Source: JAVBMJ01 sp031552535
Lineage (GTDB): Bacteria; Bacteroidota; Bacteroidia; Bacteroidales; Rikenellaceae
NCBI GenBank assembly: GCA_031552535.1
Contig: JAVBMJ010000005.1
Span: 1-17,565, forward strand
Direction: 5' to 3'
DNA: 17,565 nt
The position numbers were made by a program, and so were the translations under genes. Shown here one piece after another: positions 1 to 6,791 of the stretch; positions within the stretch are counted from its first letter, which is position 1, and every line of letters begins with the position of its first letter. The notes below the pieces were generated by a model. It saw only the letters and a program-made list of their open reading frames with translations, had not been told where the DNA came from and made no database searches.

Positions 1-52
1 TCAATATTTTTTGAGATTCTTTCGAGCGTCTTTTGTTTTTTTCATCAGTCAC
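1..52 (-). CDS. Possible 5' end of an unknown minus-strand gene running off the left edge
   Basis: On the minus strand a frame opens with GTG at 52-50, preceded about 13 nt upstream by aaaggag, and reads VTDEKNKRRSKES and on to the window edge without a stop. A second frame starts with ATG at 45-43 and ends in a stop exactly at position 1, giving only 14 residues (MKKTKDARKN...). Neither resembles a family I can name. Both are too short to trust, and the region may be plain intergenic DNA downstream of the VOC gene. Confidence 0.15.
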   Translation of the reverse strand, partial: MTDEKNKRRSKESQKIL

Positions 53-123
53 TTGGCCCGCCAAGCTCCTTTTTCAAAAATCAAAATCCATCTCGAAATA
101 AGTCTCAAATAATATCGCAATAA

Positions 124-1035
124 TTATTTCACATTACTTAAATTTCCGTTGTAAGCCCGCTGCAGGGCCTCCATATCCAATTTGTGCATTTTCAGCATCA
201 TATCCATCACGTATTTTGTGCGAACCGGGTCGCTACCGTCTGTCATGCGTTCGAGCGAGTCGGGAACAATCTGCCACGACAGGCCGAATCTGTCTTTCAA
301 CCATCCGCACTGGCTTTCCTCGCCACCGTCGACCGTAAGTGCGTTCCAATAATAGTCGATCTCTTGTTGTGTGGCGCACTCCACGTAGAACGAGAACGCC
401 TCCGTGAAATTGAATCCATGGTTATAGCCGCTGTCCATCGCCATGAAGTCCTGGTTGAACAGCCGGAACCGGGCATGTACCATGTCGCCTTCGGCCAGAC
501 CGTAAGGGTTGTCTTTTTCGGCACGCAGGGTGTCTTTGACCCCGGAGTCACTGAACACCGAACACCAGAACTTAATCGCCTCTTCCGCCTTCCGGTAGAC
601 CGGGCCGGTGAACATCAGAAACGGAGTGACGTACTGCGGGCATCCGCACACACCCAGTTGCCATGACAATCCATACTTATCCTGTAGCCATCCGTAGCGC
701 TCGAACGGCTGCATCGCCTCGCGCTCCATCAGTGCGAGTCCACCCTCGATCAGTTTGTCCCACAGGATGTCTAATTCCATAGCACTCTCGCAGCCCACGA
801 AGAACGAGGCGGCGGGCGTGAATTTGAAATACGGCCCGCCATTCAAGGCTATGGACTGCTGCCCTGCCACTGCGAAGCGCACGGTCATCACGCCCCCGGC
901 GGGCATCATACCTCCCTCGGTGTAACGGGTAATGTTCCCGACTTCGCCGTTTTTGAAAATGGAAGCGTAGAACCGTGCCGCCTCTTCGCCCTGCTCGTCG
1001 AACCACAGGCAGGGGGTAATTTTGTCCTGTTTCAT
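124..1035 (-). CDS. Two-domain VOC (PhnB / 3-demethylubiquinone-9 3-methyltransferase-like) protein
   Basis: The 303-residue product is a tandem of two glyoxalase/bleomycin-resistance (VOC) domains of the PhnB or 3-dmu-9_3-mt type. Domain one, about residues 5-130, starts ITPCLWFDEQGEEAARFY and contains GGPYFKFTPAASFFV. Domain two, about 135-280, starts YVTPFLMFTGPVYRKAEEAI and contains MDSGYNHGFNFTEAFSFYV. Each ends with the family hallmark of a G(W)L(K/Q)D(R/K)(F/Y)GLSWQ stretch. Family members fold as paired beta-alpha-beta-beta-beta modules and usually bind a metal or small ligand, but few have known substrates; the methyltransferase name is historical. The ATG is one base beyond the stop of the upstream SRPBCC gene, so the two are almost certainly co-translated. 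A role in detoxification or small-molecule binding is inference only. Confidence 0.88.
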   Translation of the reverse strand: MKQDKITPCLWFDEQGEEAARFYASIFKNGEVGNITRYTEGGMMPAGGVMTVRFAVAGQQSIALNGGPYFKFTPAASFFVGCESAMELDILWDKLIEGGLALMEREAMQPFERYGWLQDKYGLSWQLGVCGCPQYVTPFLMFTGPVYRKAEEAIKFWCSVFSDSGVKDTLRAEKDNPYGLAEGDMVHARFRLFNQDFMAMDSGYNHGFNFTEAFSFYVECATQQEIDYYWNALTVDGGEESQCGWLKDRFGLSWQIVPDSLERMTDGSDPVRTKYVMDMMLKMHKLDMEALQRAYNGNLSNVK

Positions 1036-1036
1036 A

Positions 1037-1495
1037 TCATTTTTCCGCTTGTTTCATAAAATCGAACGCTCCCTCACGCAGGTGGATGCCATATTCGAGC
1101 CACGCTTTCATGCAGGCCAGGAAGTTGGCCCACCCTTCGGTGTTGCCCACCAGCCAGGCCAGCCCGGCGGCATCGTGGTCCATCCCCCGCTCGGCGATGC
1201 GCACCACCGTGGTACCATCCCCCGCAGGCGTGAGGGTAATATCCACTGTCAACGGCCTGTCTTCCGGGCCTTCCCATTCGAAAGAAATTGACTTGTCACG
1301 CTCGACACGTCCGATCCTGACCGGGAATTCACCGTCGAACTCCGGGAATTTCCATACAATGGTTCTCCCGTCCTCCATACGCCCCGAGCCACTCTCGATG
1401 AAAAAGTTGCTCATCCGTTCAGGATCTGCAATGGCTTCGAAGACTTCATGAACAGGTTTGGCGATCTGCAGCGCCGCTTTAACTTCCAATGTCAT
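1037..1495 (-). CDS. SRPBCC / AHSA1-like START-domain protein
   Basis: The 152-residue product is a single SRPBCC (Bet v1-like, AHSA1 subgroup) domain. It opens with the typical strand and helix AALQIAKPVHEVFEAIADPERMSNFF. The middle strands include VWKFPEFDGEFPVRI and ISFEWEG, and the C-terminal helix follows GWANFLACMKAWLEYGIHLREG. Proteins of this type have a deep hydrophobic cavity and are often annotated as activators of Hsp90 ATPase homologues, although most bacterial members are uncharacterised. The start is the ATG at 1495, just downstream of a good Bacteroidetes promoter. It is the first gene of a two-gene unit with the VOC protein, a pairing of two small ligand-binding folds that suggests a shared substrate. 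That functional link is inference. Confidence 0.85.
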   Translation of the reverse strand: MTLEVKAALQIAKPVHEVFEAIADPERMSNFFIESGSGRMEDGRTIVWKFPEFDGEFPVRIGRVERDKSISFEWEGPEDRPLTVDITLTPAGDGTTVVRIAERGMDHDAAGLAWLVGNTEGWANFLACMKAWLEYGIHLREGAFDFMKQAEK

Positions 1496-1513
1496 ACTCT
1501 TATCTATTTATTA

Positions 1514-1544
1514 CAAATATAAGGTGCTTTTGCAACCCCAACAA
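1514..1544 (-). promoter_or_regulatory. Bacteroidetes-type promoter for the SRPBCC-VOC pair
   Basis: Read on the minus strand, TATATTTG (1521-1514) matches the -7 consensus TAnnTTTG. A TTG at 1544-1542 lies 20 nt upstream, the expected -33 spacing. The ATG is about 19 bases downstream of the box, leaving a very short leader. Confidence 0.6.
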
Positions 1545-1612
1545 GTGTGCCGTAAACGCTTTGGGGATAATCCATTCGTCTTTCGGGACAGCGGAATACT
1601 TGCCGGTGGCGG

Positions 1613-1676
1613 TTAACACCAGAAGCCGTTCTGATCTTCCATCCCAAAGGAAGATCAGAACGGCTTCTGGTGTTAA
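1613..1676. repeat. Perfect inverted repeat, 28-bp arms with an 8-base loop
   Basis: Arms 1613-1640 and 1649-1676 are exact reverse complements of each other, with the loop atcccaaa between them. The core is agaagccgttctgatc against gatcagaacggcttct. There is no U-run on either side, so this is not a standard intrinsic terminator, although the GAAGCCG/CGGCTTC base of the stem resembles the ctpA terminator at 3370-3404. It lies between the SRPBCC promoter and the end of fabI, in otherwise non-coding DNA. Confidence 0.85.
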
Positions 1677-1763
1677 TATGCCATGGAATGGCCGGATATG
1701 AGCATTACTGATGATATATCAAAAATTCGACAGTTGCAATATGAGGCCACATCGAAGCACTAA

Positions 1764-1999
1764 GAAACTGTTTAAATTTTATTTTCAAAAAATATTATGA
1801 GCAGTTTAACCTCGTTTTCCTCCCCCCTTACATGGCATAGTTCGCCAGCGACCTCTGCTCATGTTTCGAGCGTCGGTTCGGGATGATTTTTTTGCACCGC
1901 ACGAGAAGCATAGCGGTGCTCTATGTAACGAGTGTGGTGCAAAACAAAGCGCCCGAAAGAGCACATAAGAAATTTGACAAATAAATTTTAAACAGTTTC
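1764..1999. mobile_element. Miniature inverted-repeat element (MITE-like), 236 bp, TAA duplication
   Basis: The ends are inverted repeats. The left end begins GAAACTGTTTAAATTTTA, and the right end read inward is GAAACTGTTTAAAATTTA, diverging after about 13 bases but staying similar. Both sides are flanked by TAA (1761-1763 and 2000-2002), a plausible 3-bp target duplication. There is no ORF. The interior folds strongly: 1891-1902 pairs with 1932-1943 (one GU pair), 1909-1913 with 1921-1925, and 1856-1872 imperfectly with 1950-1962. The right 95 bases (1902-1996) recur almost unchanged at 17332-17425. I infer a non-autonomous element moved by an IS transposase in trans. Confidence 0.7.
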
Positions 2000-2093
2000 T
2001 AAGAGTCTGTTTAATTTCTGCGGGAAATTGGGACGTAAGCGGTTATGTTAACGCACCACAGGCATACTCTTACAGGCCGGTGCCGGCGTGCCG

Positions 2094-2939
2094 CTATTTT
2101 TTCTTTACATCGTCGAATTGTATTTCGAGCCCCTTTTCGTATGTTTTCATGGCTCGCCGGCTCATCCCCATGCTGGAGAATCCTCCGTCATGGAACAGAT
2201 TCTGCATCGTAACTTTACGTGTAAGGTCGCTGAACAGTGTCAGTACATAATCGGCGCAATCCAACGCCGTTGCGTTACCAAGCGGTGACATCCGCTCCGA
2301 GAAGTCCATCAGATCGCCCAGCCCGAGTACTCCGCTTCCGGCTGTCGTAGGTGTCGGCGACTGCGATACGGTGTTGATGCGTATCTTCTTTTCCCTGCCG
2401 TAGATATATCCGAAACTGCGTGCTATCGATTCCAGCAGGGCCTTTGCGTCGGCCATATCGTTGTAGCCGTAGAGCGTTCTCTGTGCGGCGATATATGAAA
2501 GCGCAACTATCGACCCCCACTGGTTCAGGGCATCCTTCTTGCGGGCCACCTGTATTACCTTATGGAAGGATATGGCCGAAATGTCGAGAGTCTTTGCCAG
2601 GAAATCGTAATCCAGGTCGTCGTACGTACGTCCTTTGCGCACATTTGGCGACATGCCTATCGAGTGGAGGATAAAGTCGAATTTGCCTCCGAAATATTCC
2701 ATAGATTTGTCTATCAGCGCCTCGAGATCTGCAACCGACGTGGCGTCTGCCGGGATGACTATCGTTCCGCACTTCCGGGCCAGTTGGTCTATCGTCCCCA
2801 TGCGCATCGACACGGCTGTATTTGTGAGAACTATCTGTGCGCCCTCTTCCACTGCCCTTTCGGCCACTTTCCACGCTATCGACTGGTCGTTCAGCGCGCC
2901 GAAGATCAGTCCTTTTTTGCCTTTAAGAAGATTATACAT
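2094..2939 (-). CDS. fabI: Enoyl-[acyl-carrier-protein] reductase (NADH), FabI
   Basis: The 281-residue product catalyses the last, NADH-dependent reduction of the fatty-acid elongation cycle in the cytoplasm. It is a short-chain dehydrogenase-fold protein of the FabI type. The cofactor site at residues 12-24 reads IFGALNDQSIAWK, with the SIA(W/Y) signature specific to FabI. The catalytic pair is Tyr149 (LSYIAAQ) and Tyr159-x6-Lys166 (YNDMADAK), matching the E. coli Y146/Y156/K163 pattern. The substrate-loop region SPTPTTAGSGV and the C-terminal HDGGFSSMGM also fit. The length is slightly above E. coli FabI, mainly through the C-terminal tail. The ATG at 2939 is preceded by aggaatt. The gene stands alone, with a leader of about 200 nt upstream. 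FabI is the triclosan target in other bacteria. Confidence 0.96.
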   Translation of the reverse strand: MYNLLKGKKGLIFGALNDQSIAWKVAERAVEEGAQIVLTNTAVSMRMGTIDQLARKCGTIVIPADATSVADLEALIDKSMEYFGGKFDFILHSIGMSPNVRKGRTYDDLDYDFLAKTLDISAISFHKVIQVARKKDALNQWGSIVALSYIAAQRTLYGYNDMADAKALLESIARSFGYIYGREKKIRINTVSQSPTPTTAGSGVLGLGDLMDFSERMSPLGNATALDCADYVLTLFSDLTRKVTMQNLFHDGGFSSMGMSRRAMKTYEKGLEIQFDDVKKK

Positions 2940-3018
2940 AATTCCTGAAGTTATGTTTTGTGCTACCGGTCGTATTTTGTTCTGTGGTTTGCTCCCGTTC
3001 CACGCACAGGCTGGTGGC

Positions 3019-3117
3019 GGCTTTGCAGGCCGGTGCGACCGGTAACGTCAGCACACCCGCGAACCTTGTAAACAGATATGGAGGCCGGTCTGAAAAATAA
3101 ACACTCCCTGCAAAGCC
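3019..3117 (-). promoter_or_regulatory. Possible structured fabI leader (long-range inverted repeat)
   Basis: An 11-base segment at 3019-3029 (ggctttgcagg) is exactly complementary to 3107-3117 (cctgcaaagcc), which would close a roughly 100-nt hairpin in the fabI 5' untranslated RNA. A smaller ccggt/accgg hairpin lies inside, near 3030-3042. I recognise no known riboswitch. The structure may be regulatory or fortuitous. Confidence 0.35.
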
Positions 3118-3156
3118 TGTCCGGGAAATCAAACCCTGCTTCCCTGTTTCATGCCG

Positions 3157-3164
3157 CAAAGATA
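3157..3164 (-). promoter_or_regulatory. Candidate fabI promoter -7 box
   Basis: TATCTTTG on the minus strand is an exact match to TAnnTTTG, but no TTG is seen 19-21 nt upstream because that stretch is now the end of the miniature element at 3168-3327. It would give a leader of a little over 200 nt before the fabI ATG at 2939. Confidence 0.45.
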
Positions 3165-3167
3165 TAA

Positions 3168-3327
3168 GAGCTTGTTTGAATTTTCTCATCGAAGGTGTTT
3201 TCGAAGGATTTTTCGATGATTTTTGAGGTGAGATAAGGCGAATAGTGGTTCTATTTAACGAATTTCAGCGAAAAAAAGCGCGGAAAAGGATCGAAAAGAA
3301 CGAAAATGAGAAAATTCAAACAAGCTC
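3168..3327. mobile_element. Miniature inverted-repeat element (MITE-like), 160 bp, perfect 22-bp ends, TAA duplication
   Basis: The ends 3168-3189 and 3306-3327 are perfect 22-bp inverted repeats beginning GAGCTTGTTTGAATTTTC. Similarity continues imperfectly inward in a T/C-rich region. TAA flanks both sides (3165-3167 and 3328-3330), fitting a 3-bp target duplication. There is no coding capacity: the open frame starting at its left end (ATGAGAAAATTC...) is an artefact. The end sequence is related to that of the 1764-1999 element (GA[AG][AC][CT]TGTTT[AG]AATTTT), pointing to the same mobilising transposase family. Confidence 0.75.
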
Positions 3328-3369
3328 TAAATAGTCTTTGGGAATTTTCTTCTGGAAAATACCATTAAA

Positions 3370-3404
3370 GAAGCCGTCCCGGAATAGATTTCCGAGGCGG
3401 CTTC
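3370..3404 (-). terminator. Intrinsic terminator after ctpA
   Basis: On the minus strand gaagccg...cggcttc closes an imperfect hairpin (gaagccg-cc-tcggaa against ttccg-gga-cggcttc), followed by tttaatggtatttt. It lies about 40-70 nt past the ctpA stop codon, where a terminator is expected. Confidence 0.7.
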
Positions 3405-3441
3405 GTCGAAACATGGCCGGCCGGCGGCCGAATGTATAAAA

Positions 3442-5115
3442 TTATTTGCGCCTGGTGTCCTGCGAGGACGATATCCGCAGGTATTCATCGCGGTCGGAGA
3501 GCAACTGCACCGCACGTTTCACATCGCGGTCGTCTTTGAGACGGTAGCGCGACGCCCCCTGGGCGTAATAGAAGCGGGTGATGATCTCGTTTTCGATATA
3601 CCGCGTCAGCTCCTTCTGGTTTATCTTAAGGTCGAGGTTTTTATCCTCCTTCAACGCGTTTTCGATAGACTCGATCTGGGGACCTATCTTTTCCGAATAA
3701 CGTTCCTCCTGAGCTTTGTTTTTCAAGATTTTGAGCGCCGCCTGCGTCTCCGACTCGTAGTCCATATCCTTGCCCTGCATGAACAACGAGAAATCGGCAT
3801 AATCGGCGTCGCCGAAACGGAAGCTATCCATGTCCACTCCCAGGGGATGGCGCTTGCAATAGCTGTCGACATACTCCTCTATGTAACCTTTCAAGTAAGC
3901 AGTCCATGCGAAACGGCTCACATATTCCGGTTCGGTCACAACGTCGGGCATGATCCCGCCACCGTCGTACACCTTACGTCCGTCACGCGTCGAATATTCG
4001 CGCACCAGCGAATCGGGAATATACCCCACGCTGCCATCCTCATTGCGGTGGGCGTAGTCGATAGCCTGGATGCATCTCCCGCTGGGGATATAGTATTTTG
4101 CTGTGGTGACTTTCAGGTAGGAGTTGAACCCCAGGGGGCGTGTCGACTGCACCAACCCCTTGCCGAAGGTCCTTTGTCCCATCAGCACGGCCCTGTCCAG
4201 ATCCTGCAACGCCCCCGAAACTATTTCAGCCGCCGAGGCCGTACCGCTGTTAGTCAACACCACAACCGGCAGGTTACTGGCAATAGGTTCGCTCTCTGTG
4301 TTGAACGTGGCATCCATTTCCTTTATCCGTCCCTTCATGCTCACCACCTCGGTCCCTTTAGGCACAAAAAACGATAGTATCTTAACCGCCTCCTGCAATA
4401 TCCCCCCGCCGTTTGAACGCACGTCCAGAACCAGGCCCTTCAACTCGCCGCCACGGCGCATCTCTTCGATGGCCTTGCGCATGTCGTTGCTGCAATCCTC
4501 CGTGAAATCGTCGTGGCGAATGTAGCCTATCCCGCCCGGCATCAGTTCGAAGTACGATATCCCCGAAATCGTTATCCGTTCGCGGCGTATCGTAAGGCTC
4601 TGCTCTTCGCCCGTATAAAACTTCTCCACCTTAAGTCGGAGCGTCGTGCCGGGGTCGCCTTTAAGCATCGAACTCACCTTCGACACGTCCATCCCCCTGG
4701 CATCCTGTCCGTTTATCTCCATCAACCTGTCACCGGCTTTCAGTCCGGCTTTATCGGCAGGAAAGCCTTTATAAGGTTGTGATATCACCACCCACTCGCC
4801 AGACTTACGGATCAGGGCGCCGATGCCGCCATATTTGCCCGAAGTCATCACTTCGAAGTCGGCCATAGCCTCCTCGGGGATATACTCGGTGTAAGGATCG
4901 AGGCGTTCGACCATGCCCGTAGCGGCATCCTCCAACATCTTGTCGCTGTCCACCCCGTCGACATAGAGCATATTGAGCTCACGGTAGAGATTCACCATTA
5001 TCTCGATGTTGCGCCCCAGGCGGAAGTCGGCGTTCGAAGCCGATATAAAAACCAATGCCGCCATTGCAAAAGCCACTCCTGTGGCCCATCGCCAGTATTT
5101 TCGTTGTATTCTCAT
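3442..5115 (-). CDS. ctpA: Carboxy-terminal processing protease (S41 family, CtpA/Prc type)
   Basis: Exported serine protease with a Ser/Lys dyad that trims or degrades periplasmic and envelope proteins from their C-termini. From the chosen ATG at 5115 (557 residues, MRIQRKYWRWATGV) there is an N-terminal signal anchor at about 11-27. A helical segment follows, then a PDZ domain at about 93-163 (GGIGALIRKSGEWVVI ... GDRLMEINGQD). The S41 catalytic domain spans about 193-393. Ser294 lies in TNSGTASAAEI and Lys319 in TFGKG, the usual spacing of 25. LVLDVRSNGGG and the GGGIMPDV motif are also present. A C-terminal helical region of about 160 residues ends the protein. The frame stays open upstream to 5226, but those 37 residues are not signal-like and would overlap the upstream gene's end, so the internal Met is preferred. 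It is last in its gene string, before a terminator. Confidence 0.94.
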   Translation of the reverse strand: MRIQRKYWRWATGVAFAMAALVFISASNADFRLGRNIEIMVNLYRELNMLYVDGVDSDKMLEDAATGMVERLDPYTEYIPEEAMADFEVMTSGKYGGIGALIRKSGEWVVISQPYKGFPADKAGLKAGDRLMEINGQDARGMDVSKVSSMLKGDPGTTLRLKVEKFYTGEEQSLTIRRERITISGISYFELMPGGIGYIRHDDFTEDCSNDMRKAIEEMRRGGELKGLVLDVRSNGGGILQEAVKILSFFVPKGTEVVSMKGRIKEMDATFNTESEPIASNLPVVVLTNSGTASAAEIVSGALQDLDRAVLMGQRTFGKGLVQSTRPLGFNSYLKVTTAKYYIPSGRCIQAIDYAHRNEDGSVGYIPDSLVREYSTRDGRKVYDGGGIMPDVVTEPEYVSRFAWTAYLKGYIEEYVDSYCKRHPLGVDMDSFRFGDADYADFSLFMQGKDMDYESETQAALKILKNKAQEERYSEKIGPQIESIENALKEDKNLDLKINQKELTRYIENEIITRFYYAQGASRYRLKDDRDVKRAVQLLSDRDEYLRISSSQDTRRK

Positions 5116-5177
5116 CCCTTTAACTATTTTTACATACCCCAGCCCTGCCTGCTTTCCGCCGGCGGCCACTGACCGCC

Positions 5178-5651
5178 CTACCGGTTCTGCACGTAACCCC
5201 TGATCCTGTATTCCAGATGTACGCAAGCCCTGCGGGGGCCGTCGATAACTATCCGTTCGTCGCCCAGTGCCGAAATGACAATGCGGTCTTCCCAGAGGTA
5301 GATCAATTTTTTGGCCAAATTATCGGCCCGGAACGATATTTCGCTCCCGGTTTCGCTTTCGATTCCGAATCCCTCCACCGCCATTGCCCGGACAATCTCC
5401 TCGCGGTCGCTCCCCAAGCCGGCTTTAACCTCACGCCTGACATAGCCGAAAGCGGGATAGGCCGCCGATAGCAGTGCCAAAGCTATCAGCATCACATAGC
5501 CGCGGGACGAGAGAAACTGGGCCGAGAATATCTCTCCCACGCTGCGTCCTTCGCCACCTATATGTGTCACTGCTATCAAAACGTAACACAGCGAGATCAG
5601 CACCACCAACTGGGCGAAATACTTGATGCTGCGTATAACATATTTTTTCAT
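5178..5651 (-). CDS. Unknown two-TM membrane protein upstream of ctpA
   Basis: I do not recognise this 157-residue protein. Two hydrophobic segments are clear, about residues 12-30 (FAQLVVLISLCYVLIAV) and 52-70 (GYVMLIALALLSAAYPAFGY), so it should sit in the inner membrane. After them comes a soluble C-terminal region of about 85 residues with alternating strand-like segments (ISFRADNL, LIYLWEDRIVISAL, RIVIDGPRRACVHLEYRI), possibly a small PH-like or immunoglobulin-like beta fold. I start at the ATG at 5651; the frame could begin two codons earlier at a TTG. It lies 62 nt before ctpA and 80 nt after ispH in the same direction, so co-transcription with the protease is likely and a shared envelope role is possible. 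Its function is unknown. Confidence 0.75.
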   Translation of the reverse strand: MKKYVIRSIKYFAQLVVLISLCYVLIAVTHIGGEGRSVGEIFSAQFLSSRGYVMLIALALLSAAYPAFGYVRREVKAGLGSDREEIVRAMAVEGFGIESETGSEISFRADNLAKKLIYLWEDRIVISALGDERIVIDGPRRACVHLEYRIRGYVQNR

Positions 5652-5731
5652 TTCCAAATAAATTTACAGGGTATCATATTCGTTACACCGGACCGCCGCC
5701 TGCTTTTGTAAAGCCCGCTTCCGGCCCGAAC

Positions 5732-6592
5732 TTATCCCATCCGCTCTATATAGTCAGCCACACGGCGCATCAACCACTTTGGGGTCGACGTCGCGCCGCA
5801 TACCCCTACCGTACCACAATTTTCAAACCACTCCGGCTCGATCTCCCCCTCTTCCTCGACCATGTAGCAGCGCGGATTGGCCCGCAGGCACTGCTCGAAA
5901 AGCACCTTCCCGTTGGAACTCTTTCTTCCGGCCACAAAGATAACCACATCGAAGCGCCTCGAAAAATCCCTCAGCCGCTGCTCGCGTCCCGAGACCTGGC
6001 GGCATATCGTATCGTTGACGGTAACATTGTCCGGATTGCCGCTACGCCGGATAACCTCCCTGCAAATTTCGTCAAAAAGCGCCAGGCTCTGGGTGGTTTG
6101 CGACAAAATATATACAGGCCGGCCATAGTCTATCGCATCGAGATCCGTCACTCCTTCCACCACTATCACATCGCCGCCTACCTGTCCGGCCAGCCCTACC
6201 ACTTCAGCATGGCCGCGCTTACCGAGGATAACCACCTGCCCTCCCACTTTCTGCATCGTCCCGTAAGCCTCCACGACCTTGCGCTGGAGACGTTCCACCA
6301 CAGGACACGTGGCGTCGATCACTCTCAGCGACATATCCCTGGCCCGAGCATAAGTCGACGGCGGCTCACCATGCGCACGAATCAGCAATACCCGGTCGTC
6401 GAGACCCGACAACTCGTCATGATGGATCGTGCTCATGCCCATGCTTTCGAGGCGCTGCACCTCCATGCGGTTGTGCACGATATCGCCCAGCGAGGCCACC
6501 TTATGCCCCGCCGCTATGCTCTCCTCGGCTTTGGTGATCGCATTGACCACCCCGAAACAGAACCCCGACCCATCGTCTATCTCTACGTACAC
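5732..6592 (-). CDS. ispH: 4-hydroxy-3-methylbut-2-enyl diphosphate reductase
   Basis: Last enzyme of the MEP isoprenoid pathway: a cytosolic [4Fe-4S] reductase converting HMBPP to IPP and DMAPP. The 286-residue protein carries the three conserved cluster cysteines at Cys12 (GFCFGV), Cys96 (DATCPVV) and Cys197 (NDTICRQVSGREQ), the same numbering as E. coli IspH. The substrate-binding motifs IRAHGEPP (His74) and ILSQTTQS are present, as is SSNGKVLF. The C-terminal GATSTPKWL motif is complete. The start is GTG at 6592; no ATG lies upstream in frame before a stop, and the protein aligns with the family from this position. cmk lies upstream in the same direction, an association common in Bacteroidetes, with 199 nt between them. 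Confidence 0.96.
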   Translation of the reverse strand: MYVEIDDGSGFCFGVVNAITKAEESIAAGHKVASLGDIVHNRMEVQRLESMGMSTIHHDELSGLDDRVLLIRAHGEPPSTYARARDMSLRVIDATCPVVERLQRKVVEAYGTMQKVGGQVVILGKRGHAEVVGLAGQVGGDVIVVEGVTDLDAIDYGRPVYILSQTTQSLALFDEICREVIRRSGNPDNVTVNDTICRQVSGREQRLRDFSRRFDVVIFVAGRKSSNGKVLFEQCLRANPRCYMVEEEGEIEPEWFENCGTVGVCGATSTPKWLMRRVADYIERMG

Positions 6593-6791
6593 TATTATAA
6601 CAAAATAAGCATTTATTATTGAGGGAGAACTGTCGCTTTTTTTCGAAAAAGCGACGCAAAAAACTTCAATTATGGAGCCTACTCCGTCCGTTATGTGGGC
6701 GCTGTTCTCTTACAGAGTGCCGTATTGACGAGGGAGTAGCCTTATACAAATAAATTTGCCCCGGGCATTCCCCCGTCGATACGGTTTTAAG
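6593..6791 (-). promoter_or_regulatory. cmk-ispH gap with stem-loops
   Basis: A perfect 10-bp stem at 6632-6641/6646-6655 (gtcgcttttt ... aaaaagcgac) sits 40 nt upstream of the ispH GTG. It lacks a following U-run in either direction, so it is unlikely to be a terminator. A second fold is possible from 6679-6688 against 6727-6739 (ctactcc/ggagtag with a 3-nt bulge, then gtc/gac) around a smaller ctgt/acag hairpin. I find no exact TAnnTTTG box here. The structure could be an ispH leader. Confidence 0.4.

Noticed and set aside
1489..1701. Plus-strand open frame of 70 codons
   Set aside because: It spans the minus-strand SRPBCC promoter and the perfect hairpin; it has no family resemblance and no ribosome site.
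2000..2072. Third TAA-type element suggested by TAAGAGTCTGTTTAATTTC at 2000-2018 and CATACTCTTA at 2063-2072
   Set aside because: The start resembles the IS-type ends, but the right end matches for only a few bases; it may be a remnant and cannot be supported.
2932..3189. Minus-strand frame of 85 codons upstream of fabI
   Set aside because: Its ATG is the terminal repeat of the miniature element and it runs through the fabI leader into the fabI start; the sequence is not protein-like.
6679..6739. Possible small structured RNA or tRNA-like gene between cmk and ispH
   Set aside because: There is no TpsiC loop or acceptor stem, and the stem has a 3-nt bulge; it is noted only as leader structure.
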